The notes under the pieces were generated by a model, which saw nothing but the letters and a program-made list of their open reading frames with translations, was not told the origin of the DNA and did no database searches. Position numbers and translations under genes: made by a program. 64,000 bases of DNA from Ruminococcus sp. (lineage in GTDB: Bacteria > Bacillota > Clostridia > Oscillospirales > Ruminococcaceae): contig JAJQCE010000004.1 of assembly GCA_021202895.1 (NCBI GenBank), positions 44,070-108,069 on the forward strand. Reading direction: 5' to 3'. This document shows, in pieces, positions 25,240 to 35,364 of the stretch. Within the stretch, counting starts at the first letter, position 1. Each line of letters starts with the position of its first letter.

Positions 25240-25815
25240 ATGAATTTTTTTAACGTAGGCTTTGTGCTGTGCGCAATTGACGTGAGCTTTTCGTCATGGA
25301 TAAATTACGCTCTCAAGCTTTTGGGCGCAGTCTTTATGTTTGTCGGAATAAGAGAAGCGCAGGCGGTCGCAGACGGCTTTGAGCGTTTTAACGGACAGGT
25401 TGTGACGGCGGGAGCTCTTTCTGTTGCTGGACTTGCGGCGGCTCTGCTTTATCAGGCGGGAACTCTTTCAGGAACGTCTGCAAATGTGATTTTAACGGCG
25501 GTGGGCTTTCTTTCGGTGGCGGCTGTCGTTTACAATCAGTATTCGATTATAAAGCATATCACTCCCATGCACGAGCTGGTCAACGACCCGTCTCTGCTTG
25601 ATAGGCTTTCAAAGCTGTGGAAGAGGCTTACCGTTTTCAGAGCTGTTGCGCTTGTCTGTGAAACGGCGGCGCACTGTATGCCCGACTGCACTGCTCAGGC
25701 GGTTGTGCAGTTTGTTATGCTTGCCGCCAGAATAATTATGTACGTCTACGTTTTCTTTGTTGCGGCGGCGTTTAACCGTGTGAGAATGGACTTTAACGTA
25801 ATGCACCCGGTGTGA
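25240..25815 (+). CDS. Multi-spanning hypothetical membrane protein
   Basis: A 191-residue protein with about five hydrophobic segments (near residues 15-35, 48-68, 78-98, 125-145 and 155-178). The ATG at 25240 follows GAAAGG; longer in-frame extensions are hydrophilic and lack a ribosome site. No family is recognised. It lies 23 bases upstream of a glycosyltransferase and a YfhO-type gene, so it may be part of the same unit. A flippase role like that of GtcA in three-part glycosylation systems is conceivable, but its length and residue pattern do not clearly match GtcA. Confidence 0.6.
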   Translation: MNFFNVGFVLCAIDVSFSSWINYALKLLGAVFMFVGIREAQAVADGFERFNGQVVTAGALSVAGLAAALLYQAGTLSGTSANVILTAVGFLSVAAVVYNQYSIIKHITPMHELVNDPSLLDRLSKLWKRLTVFRAVALVCETAAHCMPDCTAQAVVQFVMLAARIIMYVYVFFVAAAFNRVRMDFNVMHPV

Positions 25816-25838
25816 TTTTAAGAAAGGAGCGGACTTGA

Positions 25839-26783
25839 TTGCTTTCAGTGATTATCCCTGCATTTAACGAGCAGGACAATGCGCCTGCGGCGGCTTCGGC
25901 AATAAGCCGCACCCTTGATTCCTACAATATAGACTACGAGCTTATCTTTATAAACGACGGCTCAACCGACCGCACATGGCTAAGACTTACTCAGCTTGCG
26001 GCGAGCGATGAGAAAATCAAGGCGATTTGCCTTAGCCGCAACTTTGGCAAGGAGGCGGCGATTTTTGCAGGACTTGAAGCGGTGAACGGCGAGGTCTGCG
26101 CCGTGATGGACTGCGATTTACAGCATCCGCCTAAGACGCTTGTCGAGATGTACCGCATCTGGGAAAACAGCGATGTGGATATAGTTGAAGCAAAAAAACG
26201 TTCAAGGGGAGAGGAGAAGAAATCCTACGGATTTTTCGCACGGCTTTTTTATAAGCTGATAAATAAGGTTTCAGGGCTTGATATGAGCGATTCGTCCGAC
26301 TTTAAGCTGATGGACAAGCGGGCGGTGGACGCACTTTTGAGAATGCCCGAGCGGCTTACCTTTTTCAGAGCGATGTCAAGCTGGGTCGGCTTTAAAACCG
26401 AGTGTGTTTATTTTGACGTTGAACAGCGCAATTCAGGAGAGAGCAAGTTTAAATTCAAAGGCTTGGTGAAATACGCAGTGACAAGCATAACCTCGTTCAC
26501 CTCTGCACCTATGCAGATTGTAACGGCGGCAGGAGCTGTAACCTTTATAATCGCAGTGATTATGACGCTTGACACTCTGTACAACAAGCTCTGGGGCGGC
26601 TCTGCGGAGGGCTTTCCGACAGTTATATTGCTTCAGCTTTTCACCTCTGCGATTATCATGCTTAGCTTAGGTATAATCGGCTACTACATTGCAAAAATAT
26701 ACGAAGAGATAAAACAGCGTCCCCGCTACATTGTAAGCGAAAGATTAAATCTTGATAAAAATGACAAGGACAGGAGAAAATAA
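25839..26783 (+). CDS. GT2 family polyprenyl-phosphate glycosyltransferase (GtrB/CsbB type)
   Basis: A 314-residue glycosyltransferase read from a TTG with AAAGGAG about 9 bases upstream. The N-terminal GT-A domain has VIIPAFNEQDNAP, INDGSTD, LSRNFGKEAAIFAGLE and the metal-binding MDCDLQHP. Two C-terminal membrane helices (about residues 230-252 and 264-288) complete the GtrB/DPM1-like layout. Such enzymes load a sugar onto undecaprenyl phosphate for use outside the cell. The YfhO-like gene begins at the end of this one, matching the CsbB-YfhO pairing in Bacillus, where the membrane enzyme moves the sugar onto a teichoic-type polymer. The sugar and acceptor are unknown. Confidence 0.9.
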   Translation: MLSVIIPAFNEQDNAPAAASAISRTLDSYNIDYELIFINDGSTDRTWLRLTQLAASDEKIKAICLSRNFGKEAAIFAGLEAVNGEVCAVMDCDLQHPPKTLVEMYRIWENSDVDIVEAKKRSRGEEKKSYGFFARLFYKLINKVSGLDMSDSSDFKLMDKRAVDALLRMPERLTFFRAMSSWVGFKTECVYFDVEQRNSGESKFKFKGLVKYAVTSITSFTSAPMQIVTAAGAVTFIIAVIMTLDTLYNKLWGGSAEGFPTVILLQLFTSAIIMLSLGIIGYYIAKIYEEIKQRPRYIVSERLNLDKNDKDRRK

Positions 26784-26784
26784 A

Positions 26785-29730
26785 ATGCCTCAAATTCAGT
26801 CTGACGGCGAAACAAAAAAATCAGCAGGGCTCAAACCAAAGAAAAGCAAAAGAGCATACCTTTCAAATCTCTCTCAGGGCTTTTCATATTTAGAAAAGGT
26901 ATTTTCAGCAAAACCGTTCGCTCTTTACCTGCTTGTTTTTCTGATTCCTGTGGTAATAATGTATCTGGCATATGCGCTTTTCGGCGTTCATCCTTTCGGC
27001 AACGGTTCGGTGCTGGTGCTTGATTTAAATGCGCAGTATGTTTACTACTACGAGGCTTTTCGTGATGCAATTTTAGGCGATGGAGGCTTAGACAGTCTTA
27101 TCTACAGCTGGTCGAGAAATCTTTCCGGCGATATGTTCGGGATTTTCGCCTACTACATTTCAAGCCCGTTTATGTTTGTGATTCTGCTCTTCCCACGCAG
27201 CGCAATGTGCGGAGCGGTTGAAGCAATGCAGCTTTTGAAAATCGGCTCGGCGGCTGTGACCTTTGCCTTTTACCTTAGAAATACAGCTAAAGTAAAGGCG
27301 GTTGACGAAAAAAATTTCAAGCGTGCGAAAAACACCTCTGTTGTTATTTTTTCAACCATGTATGCGCTTATGTCCTACATGGTGGTTCAGCTTATGGACC
27401 CTATGTGGCTTGACGGACTTATCTATCTGCCGCTAATATGCTTGGGAGTGGAAAAGCTTATCTACAAGGGCAAAATGCTGCCGCTTGCAATTCCGCTTGC
27501 GCTGATGTTTATTTCGCATTTCTATATCGGCTATATGGTGGGTATTTTTACATTTTTCTACTTCGTCTACTGCTATTTCGGCATAGAGGGCAGAAGGGTT
27601 CCGAAGCGCTGGTTTTCCTCGATTTTAAAATTCGCAGGAAGCGCTGTAACGGCGATTCTCACCGCCTGCGGAGTGCTTTTGCCGATTTACAATGCGCTTA
27701 AGCTGGGCAAGCTTGAATTTTCAACTCCTGACTGGTCTATGGCGACGCAGTTTGACTTTCTCACCTTTCTCACAAAGCTGTTTCCGCTTAGCTACGACAC
27801 GGTTTATCCTGACGGTCTGCCGATGATTTACTGCGGCACGGCTGTGCTGATTCTTGTCCCGCTGTTTTTCATGAATAAAAAAATCTCTGTCAAGCGCAAA
27901 GCTTCAAGCGGCTTGCTGCTTGCGCTTACCGCAGTGCTTATGTACATTCGTCCGACCGATATAGTTCTCCACGGCTTTCAGGTTCCGAACTGGCTGCCCT
28001 ACCGCTACTCCTTTGTGTTTTCATTCCTCCTGCTCATAATGGCATATGAAGCGTTTGAAAATCTGGACGGAATAAGCTTTAAGGAAATCGGCGGAGTTTT
28101 CTTCGGACTTATGGTTTATCTGATCTGGTGCGAAAGGGAAAACTATGAGCATTTTGAAATTTTCCGTTCCGTCACCGATTCAGACGGCGAAACCTCTGCG
28201 GTTATAGGCGGCATATGGTTCTCCGCACTTGCGCTTGCAGTGTATTTTCTCATGCTGTATTTAAAGAAAAAATATACGGCGTCAAGAATTTTGTGTTTTG
28301 TATTATGTGTTGCAGTCGGAGTGGAAATGCTTGCAAATTCTATGGACACGCTTCAAAAGATAGATGAGGATGTAGTTTACAGCGATTATACCTCTTATGA
28401 GCCGTATATGTCAAACACCATTGACGCTGTAGAACACATTCAGCAGTTTGACGATTCAGTCTACCGCATGGAGGCGACTACTCCTCGCTCGGTAAACGAC
28501 CCGATGGGAACGGGCTACAGTGGAATTTCACATTCGAGCTCTGTTATGAACACACCCGCTCTTCTTCTTTTGCAGCAGCTAGGCTATGCCTACGGCGGAA
28601 ACTACACTAGCTATAACGGCGCAACGCTTATCACTGATTCGATTTTTAACATCAAGTATTTGATGGATATAGTAGAAGACGACAGCGAGGGAGACGACGG
28701 CTATCAGGCTATAAAAATCCCTGATGAGTACAAGCTTGCGACTCATATTGAGGAGGACGGCGCAACCTACAAGTTTTATCAAAACCCCTATGCAATGGGC
28801 TGGGGAGTAGTTTGCGATGAAAATATAAATTCGATAGAAATGGTTGACGACAATCCGTTTGAAAATCAAAATGTGCTTTACAGTGCGCTTGCTTCGGGCG
28901 ATGGAATAACAGAATATTTTACAAGGATAGTTCCGAAAAATATGGAAACTGAAAATGTCACCACCGCCACCCTTACCGATGGAAAAACTACAAAATTCTA
29001 TGCTACTGATGAAAGCGCCGCCGAAACTCATGTCGACTATGTTGTAGAGATGAACAGGGACGGGGATTTGTATATGTATTTGCCGACCGACTACGAGAGG
29101 AGCTGCACAATCTGGGTGCTTGACGAGGAAAGCTACCAAAACGGCGACGGCACAATGGACTATGCAGGACAGTTCTTTGTAGGCGACAACTATTCGATTT
29201 TAAATCTCGGTTCGTTTTTAAAAAATCAGGACGTGAGAATTAGAATTACAATTTCAAATGAGGATAAGGAAGCGTTCTGGAGCGACAACCTTTTCTACAC
29301 GCTTGACACCGAAGCCTTTGAGCAAACTGCAGAGCTTTTGCAGTCAAACAGCGCTCAGGTTACTCAGATTGACAACACCTCTGTAACGGTAAGCTGTAAT
29401 TCTGACAGTGACGACAGCTATCTTTTCACTACTGTTCCGTACCAGGAGGGCTGGATTATAAAGGTAAACGGCAAAGAGGTAAGCTGTGAAACTGCGGTAG
29501 GTGCGCTTATAACCATTCCGCTTGAAGAGGGAGAGAATGTAATCGAGATGAGCTTTGAACCAAGCTATCTTACAGCAGGAATAGTTCTATCAATTGTCGG
29601 GCTGCTGTGTATTCTGCTGATATTTATTTTCGAGTATAAGGACGGCAGGCTTATAGACTCGATTATCTCTAAGCTTGACGGCAGGGCAAAGGAAAAGGAT
29701 AAAAAACAAAATCCGTTAGGGACGGATTGA
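26785..29730 (+). CDS. YfhO-like large membrane glycosyltransferase
   Basis: A 981-residue polytopic membrane protein starting at the ATG at 26785, after AGGAGA and one base past the GT2 stop. Following a basic N-terminus there are about a dozen membrane helices in residues 45-540. The first outer loop, HPFGNGSVLVLDLNAQYVYY, carries acidic residues typical of GT-C enzymes. A large outer domain (about 545-940) and a last helix near 945-965 complete it. This is the YfhO layout; YfhO uses an undecaprenyl-linked sugar to decorate lipoteichoic acid in Bacillus and Listeria relatives. Adjacency to a GtrB/CsbB-type enzyme supports this. Confidence 0.85.
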   Translation: MPQIQSDGETKKSAGLKPKKSKRAYLSNLSQGFSYLEKVFSAKPFALYLLVFLIPVVIMYLAYALFGVHPFGNGSVLVLDLNAQYVYYYEAFRDAILGDGGLDSLIYSWSRNLSGDMFGIFAYYISSPFMFVILLFPRSAMCGAVEAMQLLKIGSAAVTFAFYLRNTAKVKAVDEKNFKRAKNTSVVIFSTMYALMSYMVVQLMDPMWLDGLIYLPLICLGVEKLIYKGKMLPLAIPLALMFISHFYIGYMVGIFTFFYFVYCYFGIEGRRVPKRWFSSILKFAGSAVTAILTACGVLLPIYNALKLGKLEFSTPDWSMATQFDFLTFLTKLFPLSYDTVYPDGLPMIYCGTAVLILVPLFFMNKKISVKRKASSGLLLALTAVLMYIRPTDIVLHGFQVPNWLPYRYSFVFSFLLLIMAYEAFENLDGISFKEIGGVFFGLMVYLIWCERENYEHFEIFRSVTDSDGETSAVIGGIWFSALALAVYFLMLYLKKKYTASRILCFVLCVAVGVEMLANSMDTLQKIDEDVVYSDYTSYEPYMSNTIDAVEHIQQFDDSVYRMEATTPRSVNDPMGTGYSGISHSSSVMNTPALLLLQQLGYAYGGNYTSYNGATLITDSIFNIKYLMDIVEDDSEGDDGYQAIKIPDEYKLATHIEEDGATYKFYQNPYAMGWGVVCDENINSIEMVDDNPFENQNVLYSALASGDGITEYFTRIVPKNMETENVTTATLTDGKTTKFYATDESAAETHVDYVVEMNRDGDLYMYLPTDYERSCTIWVLDEESYQNGDGTMDYAGQFFVGDNYSILNLGSFLKNQDVRIRITISNEDKEAFWSDNLFYTLDTEAFEQTAELLQSNSAQVTQIDNTSVTVSCNSDSDDSYLFTTVPYQEGWIIKVNGKEVSCETAVGALITIPLEEGENVIEMSFEPSYLTAGIVLSIVGLLCILLIFIFEYKDGRLIDSIISKLDGRAKEKDKKQNPLGTD

Positions 29731-29751
29731 TGATGAAAGGAAGTAATTTTT

Positions 29752-29880
29752 ATGTCAAAGAAAAATAATGATTCATACCAAAAGAGTGATAAGCCGCTGA
29801 TTCTCAGAATTATCGTGCTTGCTGTTGTGGCGGCTATGATTTTAGGAATAGTTATCGGCTCTGTGGCGAGTATGTTTTAA
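29752..29880 (+). CDS. Small single-pass membrane protein (42 residues)
   Basis: A 42-codon gene with AAAGGA about 10 bases before its ATG, placed between the YfhO-like gene (22 bases upstream) and ung (3 bases downstream). The first 15 residues are hydrophilic and basic (MSKKNNDSYQKSDKP), followed by one membrane helix, RIIVLAVVAAMILGIVIGSV. The size, ribosome site and tight packing argue that it is real. It looks like many uncharacterised small Firmicutes membrane proteins; function unknown. Confidence 0.65.
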   Translation: MSKKNNDSYQKSDKPLILRIIVLAVVAAMILGIVIGSVASMF

Positions 29881-29883
29881 GCC

Positions 29884-30552
29884 ATGGTACATATAGGAAA
29901 TAGCTGGGACGCTCTTTTGCAGGACGAATTTCGCTCAGAGTACTATCTTAAGCTTCGTGAATTTCTCAAAGCCGAGTACTCAAGCCGTACTATTTATCCC
30001 AATATGTACGATATATTTAATTCGCTCAGATACACTCCGTATGAAAATGTAAAGGCGGTTATCATAGGGCAGGATCCTTACCACGGCGAAGGGCAGGCTC
30101 ACGGGCTTTGCTTTTCTGTGAAAAAGGGAGTTGCCGCACCGCTGTCGCTTCAGAATATTTTCAAGGAGCTTCAAGCTGATTTAGGAATATCTGCGCCGAA
30201 TCACGGCGAGCTTACCGATTGGACAAGGCAGGGAGTTTTGCTTCTCAACAGCGTTCTCACCGTGCGTGCAGGGCAGCCAAATTCACACAAGGGCATGGGC
30301 TGGGAACGCCTCACCGATGCAGTTATAAGGCTGCTAAACGAGCGTGAGCAGCCGACTGTCTTTCTGCTCTGGGGCGCAAATGCCCGTGCAAAGGCGGTGC
30401 TGATTACAAATCCTAAGCACTTGGTTCTGACAGCGGCGCACCCGTCTCCACTCTCCGCCTACAACGGCTTTTTCGGCTGCCGTCATTTTTCCAAAACAAA
30501 CGAATTTTTAAAGAGCAATGGGCTTGAACCGATTGACTGGAGAATTTCTTAG
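29884..30552 (+). CDS. ung: Uracil-DNA glycosylase
   Basis: A 222-residue family 1 uracil-DNA glycosylase that removes uracil from DNA to start base-excision repair. The water-activating loop GQDPYHGEGQAHGL lies near residues 61-74, the uracil-specificity asparagine in LLLNSVLTV, and the DNA-intercalating HPSPLSAYNGFFG loop near 187-199. Length is typical. The ATG lies three bases after the small membrane gene. No strong terminator was found; a weak AAACG/CGTTT hairpin lies near 30594-30612. Confidence 0.96.
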   Translation: MVHIGNSWDALLQDEFRSEYYLKLREFLKAEYSSRTIYPNMYDIFNSLRYTPYENVKAVIIGQDPYHGEGQAHGLCFSVKKGVAAPLSLQNIFKELQADLGISAPNHGELTDWTRQGVLLLNSVLTVRAGQPNSHKGMGWERLTDAVIRLLNEREQPTVFLLWGANARAKAVLITNPKHLVLTAAHPSPLSAYNGFFGCRHFSKTNEFLKSNGLEPIDWRIS

Positions 30553-30737
30553 TGCAGCATTGCGCAAAGACCGCATTATGAGCTCCGTTCATACAAACGG
30601 CTTTGTACGTTTTCCGCTTGCAAATTTTCTGTCATATTTCTCGTGAATACATAAAATTAACACTACCGTTTTTTGTTTTATCTAACGAAAAAAGTTACAA
30701 AAAGGTAAAAAAAACGTATATGTTTTGTAAACTGCTA

Positions 30738-30766
30738 TTGACTTATTGGAGGTAGTGGTGTATAAT
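30738..30766 (+). promoter_or_regulatory. Promoter of the str operon
   Basis: TTGACT (30738-30743) and TATAAT (30761-30766) with a 17-base spacer precede rpsL. The gap 30553-30737 is AT-rich and otherwise featureless. Confidence 0.85.
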
Positions 30767-30774
30767 AAAATATG

Positions 30775-30795
30775 TGTTGACACTGTATGTCAACA
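30775..30795 (+). promoter_or_regulatory. Hairpin at the 5' end of the rpsL transcript
   Basis: TGTTGACA pairs perfectly with TGTCAACA around a 5-base loop. It starts about where transcription from the upstream promoter should begin. It could stabilise the mRNA end or be an operator dyad. Confidence 0.6.
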
Positions 30796-30822
30796 TAAAT
30801 TTTTAACGAAAGGAGAGATAAT

Positions 30823-31242
30823 ATGCCAACCTTTAACCAATTGGTTAAGAATGGAAGGGACACCTTTGAGAAGAAATCAACCGCACCTGCGCTTCAGAAG
30901 GGATATAACTCGAAGAAGAAAAAGACGATTGATCAGAGCTGCCCACAGAAGAGAGGAGTCTGCACGGCTGTAAGAACCGCAACGCCTAAAAAGCCTAATT
31001 CGGCTATGAGAAAGATTGCCAGAGTTAAGCTTACAAACGGTACAGAGGTTACAGCTTACATTCCTGGAATCGGACATAATCTTCAGGAACACAGCGTTGT
31101 TCTTATCAGAGGCGGACGTGTTAAGGATCTGCCTGGTACTCGTTACCATATTATAAGAGGTACGCTTGACGCACAGGGCGTTGCGCAGAGAATGCAGGCA
31201 CGTTCAAAGTATGGTGCAAAAAGACCTAAGGCAGGCAAATAA
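30823..31242 (+). CDS. rpsL: 30S ribosomal protein S12
   Basis: A 139-residue S12, part of the decoding centre of the 30S subunit. It shows the typical start [12 protein letters not shown], the conserved [17 protein letters not shown] and the streptomycin-site loop around [27 protein letters not shown] precedes the ATG. The residues of the TPKKPNS loop are the wild-type form, so no streptomycin-resistance change is visible there. First gene of the str operon. Confidence 0.98.
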   Translation: MPTFNQLVKNGRDTFEKKSTAPALQKGYNSKKKKTIDQSCPQKRGVCTAVRTATPKKPNSAMRKIARVKLTNGTEVTAYIPGIGHNLQEHSVVLIRGGRVKDLPGTRYHIIRGTLDAQGVAQRMQARSKYGAKRPKAGK

Positions 31243-31303
31243 GCAAAAGACCAAAAACATTCAAAAAAAGGTAAAAACTCATTGTCGCATAACTGCGAAG
31301 ACC

Positions 31304-31351
31304 ACAGTATGGCGGTGTGATTATATATACAATCACCTTACCGCAGTGCTG
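31304..31351 (+). promoter_or_regulatory. Structured rpsL-rpsG intergenic RNA, possible S7 regulatory site
   Basis: The 178-base gap between rpsL and rpsG holds an extended hairpin: CAG, GCGGT and TGATT on the left pair with AATCA, ACCGC and CTG on the right around an AT loop. A shorter GGCT/AGCC hairpin follows near 31357-31372. In E. coli, S7 represses its operon by binding the S12-S7 spacer. A similar role is inferred from position and structure only. Confidence 0.45.
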
Positions 31352-31420
31352 ATCGGGGCTATAGGATAAGCCTGTAGAGCGAGTACCTGTGAATTCATTT
31401 TTGTGAAGGAGGGAATTACA

Positions 31421-31891
31421 GTGCCAAGAAGAGGTAAGGTTACAAAGAGAGATGTTCTTGAGGATCCTATTTATCACTCAAAGCTTGTTACACGTCTTGT
31501 AAACAACATCATGCTTGACGGCAAAAAGGGTGTTGCGCAGAAGATAGTTTACGGAGCGTTTGAGATTGTAGAGGAAAAGACGGGACGCAATGCTCTCGAG
31601 GTTTTTGAAGAGGCGATGGAAAACATCATGCCTGTACTGGAGGTTAAGGCTCGCCGTGTTGGCGGTGCTACCTACCAGGTTCCTATGGAGGTTCGTCCTG
31701 ACAGACGTCAGACGCTCGGACTTCGTTGGATAACCAAATATTCTCGTGAAAGACACGAGGCTACAATGAAAGAAAGACTTGCGGCGGAGATTTTAGATGC
31801 TCTTAACGGAACGGGCGGCTCCTGCAAGAAACGCGACGAAACACACAGAATGGCGGAGGCAAACAAGGCGTTCGCTCATTACAGATGGTAA
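31421..31891 (+). CDS. rpsG: 30S ribosomal protein S7
   Basis: A 156-residue S7, the primary binding protein of the 16S rRNA 3' domain. Translation starts at GTG 31421 ([18 protein letters not shown]) with AAGGAGG about 8 bases upstream; an upstream in-frame ATG would add six residues without a ribosome site. The blocks [20 protein letters not shown] and [20 protein letters not shown] are diagnostic. fusA follows after 24 bases. Confidence 0.98.
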   Translation: MPRRGKVTKRDVLEDPIYHSKLVTRLVNNIMLDGKKGVAQKIVYGAFEIVEEKTGRNALEVFEEAMENIMPVLEVKARRVGGATYQVPMEVRPDRRQTLGLRWITKYSRERHEATMKERLAAEILDALNGTGGSCKKRDETHRMAEANKAFAHYRW

Positions 31892-31915
31892 TAGTAAGTA
31901 TAACAGGGGGAAATT

Positions 31916-33997
31916 ATGGCAAGAGATTGTTCGTTGCAGGATACCAGAAATATTGGTATCATGGCACATATTGACGCTGGTAAGACTACGACTACTGAGC
32001 GTATCCTGTTTTACACAGGTATTAACCATAAAATCGGAGAGGTTCACGAGGGTGCTGCAACCATGGACTGGATGGAGCAGGAGCAGGAGAGAGGAATCAC
32101 AATTACTTCTGCGGCTACCACTTGCTTTTGGAAGGGACACAGACTGAACATCATCGACACTCCGGGACACGTTGACTTTACTGTTGAGGTTGAGAGATCT
32201 CTCAGAGTGCTTGACGGCTCGGTAACTGTTCTCTGCGCAAAGGGCGGGGTTGAGCCTCAGACTGAAACCGTATGGCGTCAGGCTGACAACTATCGTGTTC
32301 CGAGAATGGTTTATGTAAACAAGATGGACATCATGGGAGCGGATTTTTACAACGTTCTCGATATGCTCCATACAAGATTAAAAACAAATGCAGTTCCGAT
32401 TCAGCTGCCGATTGGCGCTGAGGACGAATTTAAGGGAATTATCGACCTGCTTGAGATGAAAGCCTATATCTATACGAATGACTTGGGTACAGATATTCAG
32501 GTTGAGGATATTCCTGAGGATATGGTTGAAAAGGCGGAGCAGTATCACGCTGATTTGCTTGAGCATCTCGCAGAGGTTGACGAGAAGCTTATGGAGAAGT
32601 ATTTCGCCGAGGAGGAAATCTCCATTGACGAAATGAAAGCGGTTATCAGAAAGAGTACCATTGCGAACACAATGGTTCCCGTAACCTGCGGTACTTCATA
32701 CAAGAATAAGGGCGTACAGAAGCTGCTTGATGCTATTGTAGACTATATGCCCGCTCCGACTGATATTGACCATATCAAGGGAGTAAATCCCGAAACAGGT
32801 GAAGAGGTTGAAAGACCGTCAAGCGACGAAGAGCCGTTTGCGGCGCTTGCGTTTAAGATTGCTACAGACCCGTTTGTAGGAAAGCTGTGCTTCTTTAGAG
32901 TGTACTCTGGTATGCTCAACGCAGGTTCAAGCGTTTACAACGCCTGCAAGGATAAGAGTGAGAGAATCGGACGTATAGTTCAGATGCACTCGAATCATAG
33001 AAAGGATATTGAAACGGTTTACGCAGGCGATATTGCCGCTGCGATCGGACTTAAGAATACCACGACGGGCGACACGCTCTGCGATGAGAAGAATCCCGTA
33101 ATCCTTGAGTCGATGGAATTCCCAGAGCCTGTTATTCAGCTGGCTATCGAGCCTAAGACCAAGGCAGGACAGGAAAAGATGGGAATTGCGCTTTCCAAGC
33201 TTGCTGAGGAGGATCCGACGTTCAGAACATGGACGGACGATGAAACAGGGCAGACTATTATTGCAGGAATGGGCGAGCTTCACCTTGAGATTATCGTAGA
33301 CAGACTTCTGCGTGAGTTTAAGGTCGAGGCAAATGTCGGCGCACCGCAGGTATCCTATAAGGAGACAATCAAGGCAAACGCTAATGTTGATTATAAGTAT
33401 GCCAAGCAGTCTGGCGGTAAGGGTCAGTACGGACACGTCAAGATCAATATCGAGCCGAACGAATCAGGCAAGGGCTATGAGTTTATCAACCACATTGTCG
33501 GCGGAGCTATTCCAAAGGAGTATATTCCTGCTGTAGACGCTGGTATTCAGGGTGCTATGGAAGCGGGAGTGCTTGCAGGCTATCAGGTAGTCGACGTCAA
33601 GGTAGAGCTTTACGATGGCTCGTATCACGAGGTTGACTCGTCTGAAATGGCGTTTAAGCTCGCAGGCTCAATGGCGTTCAAGGAGGCTATGAGAAAGGCT
33701 ACACCTGTAATTCTCGAGCCTATAATGAAGGTTACGGTAATTGTTCCTGAGGACTATATGGGAGATGTTATCGGAGATCTTAATTCTCGCCGCGGACAGA
33801 TTCAAGGCATGGAGGCAAGACCGGGAGCAGAGCAGATAAATGCGCTTGTTCCGCTTTCTGAAATGTTCGGATATTCAAACGATCTGCGTTCGAGAACACA
33901 GGGAAGAGGTCAGTATTCTATGGAACCTGACAGCTATATTGAGCTTCCTAAGTCAATTGCGGAGAAAATTGTTTCCGCAAGAAGCAAAGAGAGCTAA
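31916..33997 (+). CDS. fusA: Translation elongation factor G
   Basis: A 693-residue translocase GTPase. The G1 loop [15 protein letters not shown] lies near residue 17, G3 is DTPGHVDF, and G4 is NKMD near 137. Domains II-V follow, with the domain IV tip sequence [17 protein letters not shown] and the C-terminal [13 protein letters not shown]. Length and motifs are those of canonical EF-G rather than a tetracycline-protection or EF-G2 paralogue. It is third in the str operon. Confidence 0.98.
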   Translation: MARDCSLQDTRNIGIMAHIDAGKTTTTERILFYTGINHKIGEVHEGAATMDWMEQEQERGITITSAATTCFWKGHRLNIIDTPGHVDFTVEVERSLRVLDGSVTVLCAKGGVEPQTETVWRQADNYRVPRMVYVNKMDIMGADFYNVLDMLHTRLKTNAVPIQLPIGAEDEFKGIIDLLEMKAYIYTNDLGTDIQVEDIPEDMVEKAEQYHADLLEHLAEVDEKLMEKYFAEEEISIDEMKAVIRKSTIANTMVPVTCGTSYKNKGVQKLLDAIVDYMPAPTDIDHIKGVNPETGEEVERPSSDEEPFAALAFKIATDPFVGKLCFFRVYSGMLNAGSSVYNACKDKSERIGRIVQMHSNHRKDIETVYAGDIAAAIGLKNTTTGDTLCDEKNPVILESMEFPEPVIQLAIEPKTKAGQEKMGIALSKLAEEDPTFRTWTDDETGQTIIAGMGELHLEIIVDRLLREFKVEANVGAPQVSYKETIKANANVDYKYAKQSGGKGQYGHVKINIEPNESGKGYEFINHIVGGAIPKEYIPAVDAGIQGAMEAGVLAGYQVVDVKVELYDGSYHEVDSSEMAFKLAGSMAFKEAMRKATPVILEPIMKVTVIVPEDYMGDVIGDLNSRRGQIQGMEARPGAEQINALVPLSEMFGYSNDLRSRTQGRGQYSMEPDSYIELPKSIAEKIVSARSKES

Positions 33998-34034
33998 GTA
34001 AAGCAAAAAAATTGATTATTTTTGAAAAAAACAC

Positions 34035-34063
34035 TTGCAAAATCAGTTCGTTTCTGTTATAAT
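34035..34063 (+). promoter_or_regulatory. Internal promoter for tuf
   Basis: TTGCAA (34035-34040) and TATAAT (34058-34063) with a 17-base spacer lie between fusA and tuf, so tuf can be transcribed independently of the upstream genes. Confidence 0.8.
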
Positions 34064-34115
34064 AAATATATGCGAATGTATTTTGTACAAAATATTTTTA
34101 AGGAGGAAATTTCCT

Positions 34116-35315
34116 ATGGCAAAGGCTAAATTTGAAAGAAACAAACCCCACGTAAACATTGGTACTATCGGCCACGTTGACCACGGTAAAACAACACTTA
34201 CTGCGGCTATTACCAAGACTCTTGCTATGAAGGGTCAGGCTCAGTACGAGGCTTACGACATGATCGATAAGGCTCCTGAGGAGAGAGAAAGAGGAATCAC
34301 AATCAACACCGCTCACGTTGAGTATGAAACTGACAAGCGTCACTATGCTCACGTTGACTGCCCAGGACACGCTGACTATGTAAAGAACATGATCACTGGT
34401 GCGGCTCAGATGGACGGTGCTATCCTCGTAGTTGCGGCTTCAGACGGTCCTATGGCTCAGACAAGAGAGCACATTCTTCTTGCTCGTCAGGTTGGTGTTC
34501 CTGCAATCGTTGTTTATATGAACAAGGCTGACCAGGTTGACGATCCTGAGCTTTTAGAGCTTGTTGAGATGGACATCAGAGATCTTCTCTCGACATACGA
34601 TTTCCCTGGAGACGACACACCTGTTATCATCGGTTCAGCTCTCGCTGCACTTGAAGCTCCGGACGATCTGTCGAACGAGGCATACAAGTCGATTATCGAG
34701 CTTATGGACGCTGTTGACGACTTTATCCCCAGCCCTGAAAGAGACGACGCTAAGCCGTTCCTGATGCCGATTGAGGACACCATGACTATTTCTGGACGTG
34801 GTACAGTTGTAACAGGAAGAGTTGAAAGAGGACGTCTTAACCTCAACGAGCAGGTTGAAATCGTTGGACTTTCCGATGAGAAGCAGACCACAGTTGTAAC
34901 AGGTATAGAGATGTTCAGAAAGACTCTTGACTATGCTGAGGCAGGCGACAACATCGGTGCGCTTCTGCGTGGTATCACAAGAGATCAGGTTGAAAGAGGA
35001 CAGGTTCTCTGCAAGCCAGGTTCAATTCATCCGCACACCAAGTTCGCAGGACAGGTTTACGTTCTTAAGAAGGACGAGGGCGGTCGTCACACACCTTTCT
35101 TTAACAACTATCGTCCGCAGTTCTATTTCAGAACAACAGACGTTACAGGTGTTATCACACTTCCCGCTGACAAGGAAATGTGCATGCCTGGAGATAACGT
35201 TTCTATGGACGTTGAGCTTATCACACCTATCGCTATCGAAGAGGGACTTCGTTTCGCTATTCGTGAGGGCGGCAGAACTGTAGGTTCAGGCGTTGTTACC
35301 AAGATTAACGAGTAA
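34116..35315 (+). CDS. tuf: Translation elongation factor Tu
   Basis: A 399-residue GTPase that delivers aminoacyl-tRNA to the ribosome. The start [12 protein letters not shown] at 34116 has AAGGAGG about 9 bases upstream; longer in-frame Mets are spurious. G1 is [10 protein letters not shown]3 DCPGHADY and G4 NKAD; domains II and III end in [13 protein letters not shown]. Codon use is strongly biased, as expected of a highly expressed gene. It has its own promoter and a strong terminator. Confidence 0.98.
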   Translation: MAKAKFERNKPHVNIGTIGHVDHGKTTLTAAITKTLAMKGQAQYEAYDMIDKAPEERERGITINTAHVEYETDKRHYAHVDCPGHADYVKNMITGAAQMDGAILVVAASDGPMAQTREHILLARQVGVPAIVVYMNKADQVDDPELLELVEMDIRDLLSTYDFPGDDTPVIIGSALAALEAPDDLSNEAYKSIIELMDAVDDFIPSPERDDAKPFLMPIEDTMTISGRGTVVTGRVERGRLNLNEQVEIVGLSDEKQTTVVTGIEMFRKTLDYAEAGDNIGALLRGITRDQVERGQVLCKPGSIHPHTKFAGQVYVLKKDEGGRHTPFFNNYRPQFYFRTTDVTGVITLPADKEMCMPGDNVSMDVELITPIAIEEGLRFAIREGGRTVGSGVVTKINE

Positions 35316-35333
35316 TTAGTTAAATAACAATGA

Positions 35334-35364
35334 GCAGGTTCGTTTTTTGCGAGCCTGCTTTTTT
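35334..35364 (+). terminator. Intrinsic terminator of the str operon
   Basis: GCAGGTTCG pairs with CGAGCCTGC (one G-T pair) around a T-rich loop, followed by T6. It ends transcription after tuf. Confidence 0.92.

Noticed and set aside
28579..29139. 186-codon minus-strand frame inside the YfhO-like gene
   Set aside because: Its hydrophobicity mirrors the sense-strand protein; no ribosome site or family.
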